This document shows, in pieces, positions 54,920-64,000 of a stretch of 64,000 nt of DNA. The stretch is from assembly GCA_012845835.1 (NCBI GenBank), contig JABAKD010000005.1:3197075-3261074 (forward strand), written 5' to 3'. The translations under genes were made by a program, and so were the position numbers. Under the pieces are notes generated by a model. The model saw nothing but the letters and a program-made list of their open reading frames with translations, made no database searches and was not told where the DNA came from. Origin of the DNA: Undaria pinnatifida. Lineage: Eukaryota; Sar; Phaeophyceae; Laminariales; Alariaceae. Every line of letters starts with the position of its first letter. Within the stretch, counting starts at the first letter, position 1.

Positions 54920-55640
54920 ACAATATACCCTGCTACCATGTATAACAAGCAAGCATGGCAGGCAGCACAGCTGCTGCATGCATGATGCCGCCGATGTACC
55001 GCTGTCGCCGTGTGCCGGTACTGACCGTACTCTGATGTAGTTATCACTGCTGTAAGTTCAAGTACGCGGTACGACAAAGGCCGATCATCGATGACCGATC
55101 AGGAGGCGTCTTTCGAATTCCTAAAGCAGATTCTGACACCCGGCACACCTAGTGTGCTGATGATAGTGTGCTGATGTGTCTGTCGTCTCCTCCGTCTGAT
55201 TATTAGAAATACCATGCTGCCTCTACTGCTGTACACACGACTATCATATCTACGTATCATATGTACGCGGTTTTGTACCGGTATTTCGCATGGGCTAGGG
55301 TTAGGGGCGGGGTTAGGGGCCGTTCCATCCATGATGAAAAACACAATAATGCAGGACACCCGGTTTTGTGGGAGTCCGCGTGACAAGCTTTTCGGTTCGA
55401 CGGTTGAATAGGATCTTTTAGCTGTTCATATGTCGGAGTACGTACGGCGTTATTGCAGGACACCGTTTAATATTAAGAAACGGGGTAATGAGAAACCCAG
55501 GGTGGCATTTTCGAGAAAAGCAATAAATTCGGGAGGCGTTATTCTGAAGCACAGAACGCACACCCTTTCGCAAATAAGGACTCTAGCCTGGGCCAGAAAT
55601 CCTGTTTCTTGTTTTATACAAATATTTTAAGGACTTCAGC
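54920..55640. other. No recognisable gene
   Basis: A GGGCTAGGGTTAGGGGCGGGGTTAGGGG stretch at 55290-55320 is telomere-like in part but far too short to be meaningful. Confidence 0.5.
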
Positions 55641-55899
55641 CGTGAGTTGTATGCGTGTGCTATATTGCTGTAGGCACAGCTCTCCTTGCTCGAAAGTTCC
55701 GGAATCTAGTTCGACGACTGTGCAGCAGTTGTTGGCCCCCGTTTAGGGGCCATACCCCTCCCCTGCCCCTCGGCTTGGCCTGCCCCGACCTCGAGGTGGT
55801 CCGGAGCCCTCCCAAAACCGATAGTGGTCTAGCGGCAGTCATACGAGCCTTCGCCTCGGTGGAGAGGATCCTTGCGCGGCCTGATAAGTGAACTACAGA

Positions 55900-56480
55900 C
55901 CATGTGGGGTGGTGGTGATGCGTCTTTTTTTATCCCCGATGCCACGGAGTTCGTTTCAAAGGCAGAGGATGGACATCACCACGGCGGAGAGCGCCATGGG
56001 CACAGTATTGGGAGTGGAGAAGCTAGACCTTACGTGGGGTAGGTAGGAAATGTTTGAAACCGGAGGCAAGAGGGGGTTGCATGGGGTTGATGTGGCGGTG
56101 AAGGAGTCCATATGTCATGGTTCTCAGCACACCCACCAGTTGGTAGACGGAAGGCTACTGTCCGTGCGTTTCGAGTTAACGGGCGAGTCGGGCGGAGTTA
56201 ACTTCGTCGTAGCGTATGCCCCAACAAAATCCGACCCAAACACAACGCTGAAAACCGCTTTTTGGGAGAAATTGGGGCATCTGGTCAAGACAGATCCCAG
56301 CTAAGGAATGCCTGCTTGTACAACTGATTGACGCAAACGCGCAGACTGCAACGAGGGGACGTGGAGATGTTGACTAAAAGTGCTTTGGGCATACGGACGC
56401 GATGAGCTCAATGACAATGGCGAGCGCCTGCTGACATTCTCATCGAACAAACAAGCTTGCTCTCACGGACATGTTTTTTA
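55900..56480 (+). pseudogene. LINE-type endonuclease domain remnant
   Basis: 56050-56304 encodes GLHGVDVAVKESI, RLLSVRFELTGESGG, VNFVVAYAPTKSD and FWEKLGHLVK, the middle of an APE-type (exonuclease-endonuclease-phosphatase) endonuclease as found in non-LTR retrotransposons. After a stop, frame-shifted pieces continue the domain: LIDANAQTATRGRGD (catalytic GDFNA-like block) and DELNDNGERLLTFSSN up to about 56455. The start of the domain and the reverse transcriptase are absent, so it is a truncated, decayed copy. Confidence 0.65.
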
Positions 56481-56639
56481 GCCCACGGAAGAGAGGAGTA
56501 TCGTACTTCGTATACATTTAACGGCATCAGCAGCCGCGATGTCCTCAAGCGTATCGAAAGGAGTAAGCCAATAGAAATTTAACAGGCATCGTACATAATG
56601 CAAACTCCGTAACACAAACAGCAAATCCGGTTCTCCGTC

Positions 56640-57170
56640 AGTAAACGACGAAGTGCGGCAACAGAAGGAAAAATGCCAGAACCCGGATGAAAGTCGTAAT
56701 ACACACGTGCATAAAAGAACGCAGAACAACAAGGAAGTCAGATGCAGTCGCTGTCTTCGGCAGCGTCGATGAGGTAGTCGAAGCCGTCCTCTTGCTTGGA
56801 CTCGTCGTCCAGCTCTCGTTTAGGTTTTCGTCCCCGGAGTTGTCGTTGTTGCTGTCCGGGTCGGAGTCTGTGTCATCTCCAGGCACGTACTCAGCGTCGC
56901 TGTCGATGTCGTTGTCGCTGGATTCGTTGGACTTCGAGGCGGACGAGGTATCGGAAGGGGGCGGGGGCGGGTTGCTTGGTGCGCTTGGATTTGTCACACG
57001 TTTTCTTCTTTGACATTGCGAAATAATACTTCCTCTTGGCCAAGTCTTCCTCCTAAAAGCCAAAGAAGAAAGCACCTAACAAATCCAAGCGCACCCAGCA
57101 ACTCCCCTCGCCCCCTTCCGATACCTCATCCGCCTCGGAGTCCAACAAATCCAGCGACACCTCGCAGAAA
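56640..57170. repeat. Inverted repeat of an acidic-protein segment
   Basis: About 110 bp on the minus strand (57018-56905) is mirrored on the plus strand at 57060-57170: AAGAAA, ACAAATCCAAGCGCACC, CCCCCTTCCGATACCTC.TC, GCCTCG.AGTCCAAC.AATCC. Both arms can encode PSDTSSAS.SN.SSD. The minus arm continues as a very acidic peptide (DSDAEYVPGDDTDSDPDSNN) to about 56740. Confidence 0.8.
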
Positions 57171-57189
57171 CGTGATCGTCGATGCACCG

Positions 57190-57510
57190 TGCGTTCGTAT
57201 GCGCTTCTTCCCCACACACGCGGAAGACCACTTGGCTGTGTGGTAGTCCTCGCTTCTGTAAATGCAAGAGCACAACGGGGCGAAAATAGATGTAGAGCGG
57301 GAAATATGCGTGCTGAGTTCGCGGATGGGGCTGCCAAACATTCGTTCATGATGTGCGGTGCGCGACAGCGTGAACAGGTGGTATTCCCGTCGCACGTGAT
57401 GGCACACTCTGAACCGGGCGGTATACCGCACAAGATGGCGTACTGCGGAGTAAACGTACGGAGGCATGATCAACCCCAACAAATCATGCGGTGGTACATT
57501 TCTATGTAGG
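57190..57510. other. Region open on both strands, unassigned
   Basis: Frames of over 100 codons exist on both strands (57126-57524 minus; 57189-57509 plus). Neither shows a family motif. It may belong to the same degraded element as the inverted repeat. Confidence 0.25.
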
Positions 57511-58099
57511 AAATGTAGGTACATATTGGTTGGGATTTGTATATCTTTCCCGTGGGTTCGAATTCAACGCACGGGTTCGGTTTTGCCGGCATCGTTTTTT
57601 TGTTTGCATTTTACCCAAGTTTTTTTTTTTTTCGTGTTTCTTTCACCCGCCACGCCCAGCCTGAAAAAATATTTTCGGGTTGACATACCGGGAAAGTGGT
57701 TATGTTTGACGTTAACATTTTTATTCTCTTGAAAACCTGTGTTTTTCTGGTAGTCTAAAGAGTGTAGAAAACACCTAGCGAAAAGAAAGAAAAAAAAAAA
57801 TGGGGAAAAAAAATGAAAAATAGACGAAAGGCAGGGGGAGGAAGGCAAACTGCACAGAATGCGGTCATAAATGCTAACCATCCCTGGTTTTTCAATTGAA
57901 AAACAGTACAGAAAATTGACCATCGTCTAATCTGAGGGCCAACAAGTACTCTACAAGAAAAAAAAATGCAGCTCCATCCGTTTTTTTCACGTGAAGCTCA
58001 AACTGTGCTCACGTCCGGTTTCAAATTGTACCTACATTTCCTGTCAAATTGGTACGCGGTTACTCGAGTATGGCGGTGCATGGTGCAATCAATCTATTG

Positions 58100-60480
58100 G
58101 TAGGGAGAGATCACCTGGAATTCAGTGACCGCCACGCGGAAGACGACCATTCCGAACACGTCCTGCAACTTCTGTAAGATGAGGGTGTTGGACAGCAAGG
58201 GAACAGACGACAGTTGATGGATGTTTTATGTATGGAATAGCACGAAAAACACAAGTAAAAAACACTACATGGTAGTTGGGGAAAAGTGGGCCATACGCCA
58301 TGGCGTGCAACAAAAACTCAAGCGCAAATTACCGGTAGCAACCCTTCCAGTTTTTGCTTGAAGACATGCGCGCAGAGCTCTGCGCGATCGAACGCTGTTT
58401 GGCCGGGGTGTATTTTGAATCTCGACCCATTCCTGCGAGCAGGGAAGCAGCAAAACAATACGAGGTACAAGACGCGATTAAATATGGGATGCGCTTCATG
58501 TTGTAGTAACGCGAGACACTCGATTTTCTGGAAGAAATGAAGGTACTCACAGTACTGCAGGTGAAGGTGAGAAAGTAATGTGCAGACCCAAATTGTCGCA
58601 CAAGAGGCAGGGATTCCGTGAGCTTCTTCGCGTGGTCGGAAAGACCTTGGGTGAAGCTTGACGGTACAATGATTCTTTCGACCACGGGCGCCTTGTCGCG
58701 GCGTGGTCGAGGGACTCGCGCACCGGCAGACGCACGGTGCACAGATGTTCGGCATTTGTCTTGATTTTGCGCGTGGAATGAGAGTCGTTCATCCTCGATA
58801 TGCAACAGAAAAAAACGTCGACGAGAAACTCGTTGACTAGAGGCCCCAACTTCTGGAATCGTGGTTCCCTGACCAATAATTTCGTCACCGATTGCGTCCG
58901 AGTGATCTTCCCTGGGGTGCTTACCGAGTTCGGGTGCCAACCACAACCCCCCCCTTGCGGAACAAGCAACGGGTACGTCAGAGGGAAGTAGTTATTGTCC
59001 CGAAATTCGGTGGTGGTCGTTTCTCCCGTGAGTGTTTGCGTCGTAGCCTCCATGTCCTTGGGAAGTGCCCCTCTGCTCTTTCTGTCGACAGCTATCATCT
59101 CGGAAGATGGAGCCCCCGGCGTGGAGAAAGCAAGAGAGCTCGATGTTGTTGTAGATGATGGCCTGTCATGATCGTGTGGGCACGTGGTAAAGGGTGGAAG
59201 ACGTGTGCTTTTTGCGATAAACTTTCTTGTGGCATTTAGACTCGTGGACGGTTTGGTGTGGTCATGAGAAATGTACGAATGGCGTTGTTTACTTCAACGG
59301 CAGTACTTGGTTGACACGTAGTGGGTTTCGCACGGTCGTCGATACCCTCACCGGTCGCTCATGGCTTTGAGACGCCCGACATGAGGAGACGCCGCTTCTA
59401 GTGATCTCCGAAGTTTTTCCGTGATATTTTTGTCGAGGTGCTGCTCGTACGTGTAGTTGGAAAACGTGTGGTTGGGATCGTGCAAGAACCGCTGTACGTT
59501 GTTGTGGTCGGCCTTCCTTGTAGAATGGTACGTTCTGTCGTGAGGGGAAAAGGGCGAAGATGAACCGCACAACGGAACGCACAAAGGCAATAGCTGTGGT
59601 TGGTAGTTGCATGCATGCACTATGTAACGGGGAAGTAAAGTATTATCGTTCTGGACTGAGAGAGGAACAAAGACACCGCCGTCGTTTTTATATACGCTTA
59701 CGACTATTACAAAATAGTCTACAGCGCAGAGAATATCTAGACCGTATTCGGAAAGTTTCACTACAGCAGTGCGGGATGTATTGCAGCCCGGAGAAGACAG
59801 CAGTTTGACCTCCCTTGGACATACAATAAATCATCACCATACATATTTTCCAAGTCACCGTCCTCGACGTTGAGGGAGCCGAAGTTGCAGCGGCTGTTGT
59901 AAGCTCGCGACTCTTTCACAATTTTTTTCGCCCACCCCTCCGAAGAGTTGTACATGTCCTCCATGTCTTGAGGGAGCTGTGGCAGTCTCGGAAGAACGCT
60001 ATCGCCGTTTTTGCAGCACATCCCCTTGGCTTATTTCGCGAACAGCTTGGCACCGTAATGTGTGCAAGGATCAGCGTTCTTTATGGTCCCACCCATTTTG
60101 TCACGCGCAGCATCGAGGTCTTGCTTTCGTTGCGCCATCACCTCTTGGAGAATTGAGATACCATCCTCTAGTTCACGGAAAACCTGAGAGTCGAAACGGT
60201 TCCTTCTGGCTGCTAGGACGGAATCTCTACGACTTCGTTCAGTAGCCTTTCTCTTAGCACGCCGTCGAGCGTTGACGGTCTTTGTCTCCTGTCGTTGATT
60301 GCATCGTTGCTGTGTGCGTACCTCGTGCGCTCCCGGTGGTTGTTCCGCGAACGCCGTGCATCGGAAGGGTTCGGCTGATGATGGATGGAGGTGCTCATGG
60401 TGGTGCTGGTGTTTGGCGTTCTGTGTTGTTGAGGGTCGATGAGCGGCGAGGTGTTTGCTGCGGCTCCGGCGACGCCACAT
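58100..60480 (-). pseudogene. Degraded Helitron replicase, N-terminal half
   Basis: Pieces in order on the minus strand: a basic start (RRRAKRKATERSRRDSV); CTHYGAKLFAK, stop, GMCCKNGDSVLPRLPQLPQD (60090-59960), the Helitron C.HCGA..W/CC.NG.V.LP block; SRAYNSRCNFGSLNVEDGD; a middle segment ending SPHVGRLKAMSDR (59355); EFRDNNYFPLTYPLLVPQGG (about 59000); IEDERLSFHAQNQDKCRTSV; RIIVPSSFTQGLSDHAKKL (about 58640) with YFLTFTC; GQTAFDRAELCAHVFKQKLE (about 58380); and DVFGMVVFRVAVTEFQ (58170-58118), the segment before the HUH motif region. Stops and frameshifts separate them. No helicase follows downstream. Confidence 0.7.
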
Positions 60481-60599
60481 TATTTTGGTCCAGAAGAATT
60501 ATACGAGAAATTTCCCTTGTAGGCACTGCTGCATGTTGTGGCGAATGCGGGCGATGTGTGAATCCATGTGCGGGTATGTGTGGATTGCGTCCGAATAAT

Positions 60600-61550
60600 G
60601 TAATGTGATCAATGTGTAACATCTTTGTGCCGCGGTTGACGGTAGCACAAGTCAATTCGACAACGCAGAAAGTGCAGGTACGTGCGTGGTAGAAGTCGAG
60701 TGCGATTGTTCCGCATCTCGTAAAATGGTGCAATGACGTCTATTGCTGCACCAACCAGGTTGTGAACGCAGGTTGGAAGCAGCGGGGTCATGGTTGATGA
60801 TGTGAGATCACCGTCGTAGACATGGACATCCACGTGTTTGAGCCCGTCACATGTATTTATATCAGTGCAGTGAGGAGAAACTCATGCCTGTGTACGGACA
60901 GAAGCTTCTGCGGTGTAGTCTATTCATGGATAACCGCGTGGGTGTGTGTGACAAGGCGTGTGTGTGCGCGTTTCGTGTGCAGTCGCCTGTCTCGTGCACG
61001 CTGCGCACAGTAGGCCGCGGACTGAAACAAATGCACCCGACGCCGTCTGTAGTGTGCCTTTTATGGCCGCGGTTAGTCTACAGGAGTGGGAACCTCTTCC
61101 TTGTGTCGTTTGGGATGAGGTGAAACTCACCCCCACACACAAGCAGCAGGGTTCGAAATAATCGACGCGTGGGTCGTCTAGTCTATGTTCCCACGTCTGT
61201 CGCGCACAGTGCCGATCGCACGCCTCGAGTTAAGCGCAGCCGAGGTCCTTTGTATGCGTTTCTGTGAGCGCCACAGGTTTACAGCAGTGGGCACCCGTCT
61301 CTTAGCTCGCGCTGGAGGTGTTCTAAGTCCTACACAGGGCGATGCTGCCCTTGCGGTTCGATCGGCATGCATCTACGCCACTACTGTCCTCAAGCACCCA
61401 AACACCTCGCACCAGCACAGAAAAGCAACAGGGGTGGTGGTGTCAGTGCCTTTCCTCTCTCTGTCTGTCTGTGTTTGTGGTGTCAGTGCTCTTTCTGTCA
61501 CTCTCTAGCGACGTGGGTGCCGGAACGGCGTGTTTCCAACGGTTATGCGT
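60600..61550. other. No recognisable gene
   Basis: Short frames on both strands without motifs; the 5' flank of the Helitron remnant. Confidence 0.45.
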
Positions 61551-61555
61551 TGGCA

Positions 61556-61765
61556 AAATAAAATAAAATAAAATAAAATGAGCCTGTACTGTTTCCTAGT
61601 AAAACGGCAAAACATATACTCCGGAGTATATGTATATATGTATGCGCCTGTGCTATTTCCTAGTAAGATGGCATAAAAAAAAGGCGGTACTCTTGCCTAG
61701 TAAAACGGCAAAAAAAAAAAAAAGTGAGCCTGTCCTATTTTCTAGTACAAGGCCAGGCAACCAAT
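61556..61765. repeat. (AAATA)n and a CCTAGTAAAACGGCAAAA minisatellite
   Basis: AAAATA units at 61554-61578, then four units of about 45-60 bp with GCCTGT.CT.TTTCCTAGTA.AA.GGCAAAA. Confidence 0.85.
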
Positions 61766-61849
61766 TTCTGTCTGTAGTATGTAGACATGCTTTAACATCT
61801 GCCCTGAAAGAGAGATCATCTATAGATCACGAGGGATCTGATCTGTCCG

Positions 61850-62730
61850 TAGGTGAAAGGTTTTCCAGTGTTGAAAAAAGACTCGTTTTTTATTATCCCC
61901 CCTCACGCGATCCCAATTTCTGCATGGAACAATATTTGGAAAGGTTTTGCAGTGATATAGGGCGTTTTTCGTTCTCCCCCACCACACGATACATGTGCCG
62001 TTTTTTTTATCGTCGATGAACAGGAGATGTTTTTCGAGAGCACGCACGTCCTGGCCAAAGACGCAGAAGGTTGTGGGGCTTGGCGTGGGGGGCACAAACT
62101 GCTTGGGGATTAGTGTTGGGATGGTTTTTCTGTTGTAAAAGGCGTGTTTTTGTTTTACGTTCCCCCCCGTTCGTATGTCTTGCTTTTTGTCCCCGATAAC
62201 TGGTCGTCGGCAAACAATAGATGCGCAACCCCCTATTATGCTTGGACTTGAGATTCGGAAAGGTTTTGCAGCGATGAAAGGCGTTCTTTGAATTATCCCC
62301 TGCGTGCTGGTTTATTGTCGGCCACCAGGAGACTATGTGCAAGAGGGCCTGCGTCTTGGCGAAGGGGCAGATATGCTGGTGGGGCTTTTAGCGTGTGGGG
62401 TCACACTATACTTGGAATTAGAAAGTTGGAATTTTTTTGCAGTGCGGTACAAAAGGGGTTTTCTCCCCAGGTTTTGAACGGTTTTGCACCATTGGTGAAA
62501 GCCGTTTTTCTTTTTTTGTTCATCTTGCATGTGCTGCTCTTCATCGTCGATAAACAAGGTTTTGCACCGTTGGGGAAAATGCGATTTTATTTGTTTGTTT
62601 ATCTTGCATGTGCTGATCTTTATCGTCGGTAAACAGGAGATGCTTTGCGAGAGGACACGCGTCTTGGCGAAGAGGCAGAAATTGGTGGGCCTTAGCGTCG
62701 GAGGGAGACCGGCGGCCGACGATTGCCCGC
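61850..62730. repeat. Degenerate satellite, unit about 200-300 bp
   Basis: Recurring blocks in order: GGAAAGGTTTTGCAG.GAT, GGCGTT/GTTTTT, TTATCGTCGATAAACAGGAGAT, GCGAGAG.ACGCGTCTTGGC, GAAG.GGCAGAA, GTGGGGCTTAGCGT, and ACTTGGAATTAG. At least four diverged copies. The ACTTGG.ATTAG piece also occurs in the TTAA mini-elements. Confidence 0.8.
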
Positions 62731-62817
62731 TTGAAAGGATCCGACTCAAGACTCCGCACCGGTTCATCCTTATGGGAACTCCTGAGGTGCCGTTTTTTCT
62801 TCTCTGTCTTTTTTAAT

Positions 62818-63285
62818 TTTGCTTTGCTTTGCTTTGCTTTGCTTTGCTTTGCTTTGCTTTGCTTTGCTTTGCTTTGCTTTGCTTTGCTTTGCTTTGCTTT
62901 GCCTTGCCTTGCCTTGCCTTGCCTTGCCTTGCCTTGCCTTGCCTTGCCTTGCCTTGCCTTGCCTTGCCTTGCCTTGCCTTGCCTTGCCTTGCCTTGCCTT
63001 GCCTTGCCTTGCCTTGCCTTGCCTTGCCTTGCCTTGCCTTGCCTTGCCTTGCCTTGCCTTGCCTTGCCTTGCCTTGCCTTGCCTTGCCTTGCCTTGCCTT
63101 GCCTTGCCTTGCCTTGCCTTGCCTTGCCTTGCCTTGCCTTGCCTTGCCTTGCCTTGCCTTGCCTTGCCTTGCCTTGCCTTGCCTTGTGTTGCGTTGCCTT
63201 GCCTTGCCTTGCCTTGCGTTACGTTACGTTGCTTTTCCTTGCGTTGCGTTGCTTTTCCTTGCGTTGCGTTGCTTTGCCCGTCGCG
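62818..63285. repeat. (GCTTT)n to (GCCTT)n pentanucleotide array
   Basis: About sixteen GCTTT units change sharply to about sixty GCCTT units near 62900, then mixed GCGTT/GCTTTTCCTT units at 63186-63275. All frames are open (Ala-Leu-Pro-Cys type) and artefactual. Confidence 0.98.
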
Positions 63286-63433
63286 TATGTACGATAGTCC
63301 AAGGTTGGTCTTGCATCCTCTCTTTCTAACCACCACCACCACCACCCCGCCCTACCCCACGCCCACCCCCACCCCTACCCCCTCCCTGTGCATCCCTCTT
63401 GGTGATGGGACTGTTACTTCGCCGCCTTCACTT

Positions 63434-64000
63434 CACCTGCGAACAGGCGCAAATTTTCGTAGACCCGGGAGAAAAGGACGACTTACCCGAAGTTTTCGAT
63501 GGTGAGATTTCGGCGTTATTATAGGGTTGCGGGGACGATGCTAGTTAACCCCTTTGTCGCGGATCCCTCGCTTTTCGGGACACATTGCTTGGGATTAGAC
63601 TGGGGTCGTTGTCACCTGCGAGCAGGCGCAAATTGTCGTGAACAGGGAATAAAATAGGACGATTTTCCGTCTTTTTTCGATGTTGAGCATTGGGCGTTTT
63701 TCTGTAGGGTTGCGGGGATGATGGTAGTTAACCCCTTTATCGCTGATCCCTCGTTTTTGAGGTTGCACTGCTTGAGATTACATTGGGGTTATTGTCACCT
63801 GCGAGCAGGCGCGAAATTATCGTGAACCGGGAATAAAAGAGGCCTATTTTCCGAAAGTTTTTCGATGTTGAGAGGTGGGACGTGTTTTTGTAGGGTTGCG
63901 GGGACAGTGTTGAATGGTGCCTCTGTAACTGATGCGTCCATTTTGGAGACACGTTCGTGCTTGAGATTAGGCTGGGATCGTGTCACCTGCGAACAGGCGC
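63434..64000. repeat. Satellite, unit about 180-188 bp, running off the window
   Basis: CACCTGCGA.CAGGCGC starts at 63434, 63613, 63796 and 63984. Each unit also contains GGGTTGCGGGGA, GTTAACCCCTTT (lost in the last), TCGC.GATCCCTCG and TTGAGATTA or TTGGGATTAG. Three full copies are visible. Confidence 0.92.

Noticed and set aside
55290-55322. Telomere-like GGGTTAG repeats
   Set aside because: Only two or three imperfect units, internal to the scaffold.
62770-63505. Long open frames of about 190-230 codons over the pentamer array
   Set aside because: A 5-bp repeat without stop codons is open in every frame. The peptides are pure repeat and differ only by frame.
1-64000. CRISPR array, rRNA genes or integrated virus genes
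   Set aside because: The tandem repeats lack regular unique spacers, no rRNA core sequence is seen, and no capsid, polymerase or other viral hallmark frame is visible.

Overview
The window looks like nuclear DNA of a photosynthetic stramenopile, most likely a brown alga. That is an inference from three things. One spliced gene encodes a leader of the secondary-plastid type: a signal peptide whose predicted cleavage is followed directly by phenylalanine. Genes have many small phase-consistent exons separated by large GT-AG introns. The intergenic and intronic DNA is extremely rich in G/C homopolymer tracts, micro- and minisatellites and decayed transposons. There are no operons, rRNA genes or CRISPR arrays. 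Bases 1-65 are an assembly gap. Most long open frames here are low-complexity DNA read as protein and are not annotated as genes.

Three host genes can be supported. (1) A plus-strand gene of three exons (15342-19904) encodes a 132-residue plastid-targeted protein with a basic core. (2) A minus-strand gene of at least ten exons (43715 down to 28661) encodes a MAP kinase kinase-like protein kinase. Its exons join in one frame of 672 codons with every catalytic motif present, and about 320 low-complexity residues interrupt the kinase domain. (3) One plus-strand exon near 52.6-52.8 kb starts a protein with a ubiquitin-like domain of the UBLCP1/USP14 type and ends at a probable GC donor.

Mobile DNA includes a decayed Helitron replicase (58.1-60.5 kb, minus), a Helitron/Pif1-like helicase remnant (53.9-54.5 kb, plus) lodged inside a copy of a dispersed repeat, a LINE endonuclease remnant (55.9-56.5 kb, plus), a DIRS/YR-like reverse transcriptase-RNase H remnant in a kinase intron (32.4-33.3 kb, minus), a family of tiny TTAA-flanked inverted-repeat elements, a tRNA-headed SINE-like element, and several dispersed families without coding sequence.

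Layout: 0-9 kb repeats and unrecognised DNA; 9.4-14 kb C-rich block with a tandem segmental duplication; 14.2-14.8 kb an array of perfect hairpins; 15.3-20.4 kb the plastid-protein gene and its tandem-repeat tail; 20.4-28.6 kb repeats; 28.7-43.7 kb the kinase gene with repeat-filled introns; 43.8-52 kb minisatellites, SINE-like elements and ORFans; 52.6-60.5 kb the UBL exon and transposon remnants; 61.5-64 kb satellite DNA.

The most unusual signal recurs in both multi-exon genes. Short tandem or dispersed copies of an exon edge plus its splice site lie in the neighbouring intron, or past the stop codon, as decayed decoys.
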